Shown piece after piece: positions 7,501-9,624 of a stretch of 9,624 bases of DNA (its first letter is position 1; each line of letters opens with the position of its first letter). The position numbers and the translations under genes are program-made. Location of the stretch: NCBI GenBank assembly GCA_041940385.1, contig JBGTSD010000113.1:1-9624 (forward strand), written 5' to 3'. The notes beneath the pieces are model-generated. The model ran no database searches. It was not told the DNA's origin and worked only from the letters and a program-made list of their open reading frames with translations. Origin of the DNA: JACVCK01 sp041940385. Lineage in GTDB: Bacteria; Planctomycetota; Phycisphaerae; Phycisphaerales; UBA1924.

Positions 7501-8028
7501 GATCTCGCTGACGCCCGGGACGCGCTCGAGGAACGGCTTCACGCGATCGAAGTAGAAATCGTACGAATCACGGACGTCGTAGTTGTCGTCCGGGCAGCGC
7601 ACGATGATCCACGCGATGAAGTCGCGGCTCGAGAAGTCGCCCGCCTCCACGACCGGCTCGTCCACGTTCTCCGGGTACTCGGGGACCTCGCGCAGCTTGT
7701 CGGAGACCTCGCGCAGCACCGCTTCCTTGTCGGCGCCGACCTTGAACTCGAGGCGGATCACGCCCTCGTTCTGGCGCGCGACCGAGGTCATCTTCACGAG
7801 GTTCGCGACGCCGCGGAGTTTCTCCTCCTGCTCGATCAGGATCTCCGACTCGACCTCCGCCGGGCTGGCGCCGTCCCAGAATGTCGTGACCGACACGAAC
7901 GTCGGCTGGATCTCCGGCGTGAGCTGGATCGGCGCCGCCGAGAGCGACAGCAACCCGGCCATCACCGTCAGGACGGCGATCACCACCACGGCGACCGGAC
8001 GCTCGACGCAGAAGCGGACGAAATTCAC
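4558..8028 (-). CDS. RND-family efflux transporter, HAE1/AcrB type, inner membrane
   Basis: This 1156-aa protein is the proton-driven inner-membrane pump of a putative tripartite efflux system. It opens MNFVRFCVERPVAVVVIAVL (TM1), with a large periplasmic loop (about 31-340), TM2-6 (about 342-500), a basic cytoplasmic segment with KKRRRRG (512-518), TM7 (about 547-569), a second periplasmic loop (about 570-930), and TM8-12 (about 934-1102). The TM4 motif is AVGMVVDNAIVVLEN (409-423): Asp415 matches AcrB Asp407, but Asn416 replaces Asp408. In TM10, VVVNNAILLV (1001-1010) has Asn1004 in place of Lys940. RLRPILMSTMTSVLGMAPL (1044-1062) is conserved. These substitutions occur in a known RND subgroup, so the protein is probably active. 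It is about 100 aa longer than AcrB, partly from a Pro/Gly/Phe-rich stretch at 610-705 and a C-terminal tail. The GTG start is supported by GGAGGA 9 nt upstream and by a 4-bp overlap with the adaptor gene. The substrate cannot be read from the sequence. Confidence 0.95.
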   Translation of the reverse strand: MNFVRFCVERPVAVVVIAVLTVMAGLLSLSAAPIQLTPEIQPTFVSVTTFWDGASPAEVESEILIEQEEKLRGVANLVKMTSVARQNEGVIRLEFKVGADKEAVLREVSDKLREVPEYPENVDEPVVEAGDFSSRDFIAWIIVRCPDDNYDVRDSYDFYFDRVKPFLERVPGVSEIGVLGGREREVQVRVDTSAMATRGVTYGDLIRALRAENVDASGGQLPEGKRDIRLRVVGKYDDPELINQTVVKVDAQGAPVRVRDIGEAVVTFSEAASVVRSKGRTVLAINAQREVGSNVLEVMAGLKAQIAELNLKGGMLDQESLRLGLSGPMHLDMVYDQTIYIYNALDLVISNIYIGGALAILCLLLFLRSIRATLIVAATIPVSIIGSFVVLPMFGRNINVISLAGMAFAVGMVVDNAIVVLENIFRRRQQGEPALRAALHGAGEVWIAIAVSTLTTVVVFIPVLTIQEEVGQLFRDIALAICAAVLLSLGAAVIIIPPFAARMLRKGFDEPKKRRRRGPLTRLSETLGKARDAFARAMHWALGSWLIRLSVVGVTATAALVGVAVLAPPATYLPAGNRNLVFGFLIPPPGYNLDKQIALGQRIEETLEPYWEARAGTPEAAALPTVPQFDPASGTMTQVQPPPIENFFFVSFGGGMFMGATSQVETVVRPLVPLMQTAASQSVLPGVYAIPFQTPLFQIGGFGSSNSIDLEISGDSLDQVRSSALALMGKAMELSQQGVFDGIPRPDPGNFNIAAQEVRLKVDPFRAAMAGVSVADIATAMRVMGDGAIIGDYRYGGENIDIRVIDERQADYNAPELGIGQLASVPIPTPSAGAVNVASLADLSRVDSPQQINRIEGRRSVTLTLAAPVGVPLETAMEAVREEMIGPFREAGVIPPTVETSLAGAANKLTQVRRSMLGDWSGGIVASLKALMTSRLFLALLCCYLLMCALFESFIYPLVIMISVPLAMVGGMAGLRVVHWYDPTQQLDTLTMLGFVILIGVVVNNAILLVAQALNFMRGFGESSEDVIQKLPPREAITESARTRLRPILMSTMTSVLGMAPLVIAPGAGSELYRGLGAVVLTGLVFSTVFTLILCPMLMSMAIDLRLGIAKLLRQDWDPGAIDRITDRLHHKKPSSPAPASVVATERVREPVGSAS

Positions 8029-8043
8029 TGGGAGACGTCCTCC
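8025..8043 (-). promoter_or_regulatory. Translational coupling site: GTGA overlap with upstream Shine-Dalgarno
   Basis: On the - strand the adaptor's TGA (8027-8025) overlaps the transporter's GTG start (8028-8026) as GTGA. A strong GGAGGA (8043-8038) lies 9 nt before the GTG, inside the end of the adaptor gene. This fixes the transporter start and points to coupled translation, as expected for subunits made in proportion. Confidence 0.8.
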
Positions 8044-9269
8044 GCGTCGCCGCGGCTCGCGCTCGGCGCATCCGGCGCGCCCTGCGGCGCCGGGGCGTCG
8101 CCCAGGTCAGCCGCGTTCGTCACCGCCAGTGGTTGGCCTGGGAACATGATCCGCTCGTTGCCCTCGATCACCACCATCGCGCCGGGATACAGCGGCCCGC
8201 CGATCACGCGCACAGCGGTCATACCGTCGACGATGGTGATCGGTTCCACCCGGGCCGGCAGCGCCATCAGCGCCTCGGTCTCGCCGGTGGCCGTGTAGAC
8301 AAACCAGCCCGCGTCGTCCCGCAACATTGCGTCGCTCGGCACCAGCAGCCGCGGCTCCACCCTGCCGGTCGGCACGCTCGCCGTGACGCTCATGCCCGGA
8401 AGCAACTGCTTCTCAGGGTTCTCGAGGCGCAGGCGCACCGGAAAGGTCCGCGCCGCCTCCACGCCCTGCGGCACGATGTCGATCTCCGTGGACTCGAACC
8501 GCGCTTCGATCGCGCGGGCCGTCACCACCACCGACGAGCCGGACTGCTGCATCGGATGGATGTACCGCTCCGGCACGTCGATCCAGACCTCGATCGGGTC
8601 GATCTGGGCAAGTTCAAGGATCGCGTCGCCTCGATCCGCCCACTGACCCGCCTCCATCGCGCGGGCGATCACGCGCCCGGCGAAGGGCGCCCGGATCGTC
8701 ATGTCGTCGAGGCGCTGGCGGAGCAGGGCGAGCGTCGCCTCGGCGCGCTGCTGATCGGCCATGGCCTGATCGCGACGGGCGCGGGCCGCGTCGGTGGTCG
8801 TGCGGGCGTCGAGGAGTTCATTCTCCGAGGCGCTCTGGCGCTCGACCAGATCGGACAGGCGAGCGAGATCGCGCTCCGCTCGCGCGAGCTGCGCGTCGCG
8901 CTCGGAGACCAGCGCCGCCGCGCTGGAGAGCGCCGCCTCGCCCGCCGCGACCTCGGCGCGCAGGATCATGTCGTCGAGCTGCGCGATGACCTGGCCCTCG
9001 GCGACCTCGTCGCCCGGGCGGATGTCGATCTGCAGGATGCGCCCCGGCTCCCGGGCCGCGAGCGCCGAGACGCGCCAGGCGCGGACGCGCCCGGTCGTCT
9101 CCGCGCGCGGATCGATCGGGCGCATGACCGCGCGCGCGGCGCGGACCTGCGCCGTCGGCGGTCCGCCCTGCGCGAAGGCGGTCGAGGCGGTTACAACGAG
9201 CAGCGCGAGCAACGCCGCGAGCGGCGTTCGGCCCGTGCTGCGGTCCGTCCGATGATGTGTGGCGGGCAT
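8025..9269 (-). CDS. Periplasmic adaptor (membrane fusion protein) of the RND efflux system
   Basis: This 414-aa HlyD/AcrA-type adaptor links the RND pump to an outer-membrane channel. It starts with a basic region and hydrophobic segment (PLAALLALLVVTASTAFA) ending near residue 33 before QGGPP, a signal peptide with an AxA site and no lipobox Cys, so it is not a lipoprotein of the AcrA sort. ILQIDIRPGDEVAEGQVIAQLD (78-99) is the first half of the lipoyl domain. Residues about 103-188 form a long Ala/Arg/Glu-rich helical hairpin. MTIRAPFAGRVIARAMEAGQ (190-209) begins the second lipoyl half. The beta-barrel follows (PIEVWIDVPERYI, then LPGMSVTASVP at 290-300), then a membrane-proximal domain and a Pro/Ala-rich tail. 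ATG 9269 is preferred; an in-frame TTG directly upstream (9272) would add one residue. No clear Shine-Dalgarno precedes it. It overlaps the pump gene by 4 bp. Confidence 0.93.
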   Translation of the reverse strand: MPATHHRTDRSTGRTPLAALLALLVVTASTAFAQGGPPTAQVRAARAVMRPIDPRAETTGRVRAWRVSALAAREPGRILQIDIRPGDEVAEGQVIAQLDDMILRAEVAAGEAALSSAAALVSERDAQLARAERDLARLSDLVERQSASENELLDARTTTDAARARRDQAMADQQRAEATLALLRQRLDDMTIRAPFAGRVIARAMEAGQWADRGDAILELAQIDPIEVWIDVPERYIHPMQQSGSSVVVTARAIEARFESTEIDIVPQGVEAARTFPVRLRLENPEKQLLPGMSVTASVPTGRVEPRLLVPSDAMLRDDAGWFVYTATGETEALMALPARVEPITIVDGMTAVRVIGGPLYPGAMVVIEGNERIMFPGQPLAVTNAADLGDAPAPQGAPDAPSASRGDAEDVSQ

Positions 9270-9278
9270 CAAGCCGAA

Positions 9279-9306
9279 ACGATACGCCCGCGCCCGGCCC
9301 GGTCAA
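9279..9306 (-). promoter_or_regulatory. Candidate sigma70-type promoter for the efflux genes
   Basis: Read on the - strand, TTGACC (9306-9301) matches the -35 consensus at 5 of 6 positions and TATCGT (9284-9279) matches the -10 at 4 of 6, with a 16-nt spacer. A transcript from it would begin around 9273-9271, within a few bases of the adaptor start. That fits the lack of a Shine-Dalgarno and would make the mRNA leaderless or nearly so. A match by chance is possible; the preferences of this organism's main sigma factor are unknown. Confidence 0.4.
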
Positions 9307-9313
9307 CGGGCCG
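9295..9313. repeat. Perfect inverted repeat between clpX and the adaptor gene
   Basis: On the - strand the bases read CGGCCCG-TTGAC-CGGGCCG, a perfect 7-bp stem with a 5-nt loop. It could act as a weak transcription barrier after clpX, though no T-tract follows, or as an operator, since the candidate -35 element sits in its loop and right arm. No regulator gene lies beside it in the window. Confidence 0.45.
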
Positions 9314-9345
9314 CACGGACGCCGGTCGGGTCTCGATGGGCCGGA

Positions 9346-9624
9346 TCAGGCCGACTCTTTGCGCTTGACGAGCACATCCGCCAGCCGCGGGCGGCTCGCG
9401 AGCGACTCCCGGTCGATGATGAACTCCGCGCCGTGGTTCTCTCGATCGGGAAGCTCGTACATGAGTTCGAGCATGATCTCTTCGAGAATGGCGCGAAGGG
9501 CTCGGGCGCCCGTCTTCCGGCGCATCGCCCGCTCCGCGATCTCGCGCAGCGCCGTGTCCGTGAAGGTCAGCTTGGCGCCCTGGAGACTGAACATGTGCTG
9601 GTACTGCTTCACCAGCGCGTTCTT
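9346..9624 (-). CDS. clpX: ATP-dependent Clp protease ATP-binding subunit ClpX, C-terminal part
   Basis: This is the last 92 residues of ClpX, the AAA+ unfoldase that feeds tagged cytoplasmic proteins to ClpP. The frame is open from the window edge and begins KNALVKQYQHMFSLQGAKLTF, the ClpX stretch leading into the C-terminal small AAA+ subdomain. RKTGARALRAILEEIMLELM (36-55) contains the sensor-2 Gly-Ala-Arg (39-41), followed by YELPD, an intact hallmark. The Zn-binding domain, Walker motifs and pore loops lie outside the window. The protein ends in a short charged tail (VKRKESA). Downstream on the same strand, 76 bp separate its stop from the adaptor start. Identification is based on closely conserved C-terminal motifs. 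Confidence 0.94.
   Translation of the reverse strand, partial: KNALVKQYQHMFSLQGAKLTFTDTALREIAERAMRRKTGARALRAILEEIMLELMYELPDRENHGAEFIIDRESLASRPRLADVLVKRKESA

Noticed and set aside
6412..8298. Long open frame of about 630 codons on the + strand opposite the RND pump
   Set aside because: The translation is dominated by Arg, His, Asp and Ala with repetitive RRD/HRD patterns and no domain, a typical antisense shadow. It also runs across the junction of two well-supported - strand genes.

Overview
The window is GC-rich, densely coding chromosomal DNA from a Gram-negative-type bacterium: it encodes a tripartite-type efflux pump, which needs a periplasm. My best guess for the lineage is Planctomycetota, possibly Phycisphaerae. 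This rests on the overall look of the proteins and the GTG/TTG starts; no single feature is diagnostic. No RNA genes, mobile elements, CRISPR arrays or large repeats are visible.

Left half, + strand (2-4550): four co-directional genes. They are the 3' end of guaA (GMP synthase), a complete aroB (3-dehydroquinate synthase, TTG start), a Soj-type ParA ATPase fused through an Ala/Pro-rich linker to a C-terminal CBM48/AMPK-type glycogen-binding module (GTG start), and a 437-aa protein whose middle part resembles the C-terminal half of MinD/FlhG-type ATPases but has no P-loop. guaA and aroB are 18 bp apart. The last two genes are 25 bp apart and look like one unit. A 132-bp gap separates aroB from the ParA fusion.

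Right half, - strand (4558-9624): the 3' end of clpX, then a periplasmic adaptor (membrane fusion protein) and a 1156-aa HAE1-type RND transporter that overlaps the adaptor by 4 bp (GTGA). The transporter has Asp-Asn and Asn-Asn where AcrB has Asp407-Asp408 and Lys940-Asn941 in its proton relay. No outer-membrane channel gene is present. The two blocks converge, with only 7 bp between stop codons.

guaA, aroB and clpX are housekeeping genes. The adaptor and transporter together form an efflux module. The most unusual content is the ParA-glycogen-binding fusion with its pseudo-ATPase neighbour. No ParB gene follows, and the ATP-binding and most sugar-binding signature residues are intact. One hypothesis is a positioning system for a polysaccharide cargo such as glycogen granules, analogous to ParA-type systems that position carboxysomes. 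The function is inferred, not shown.
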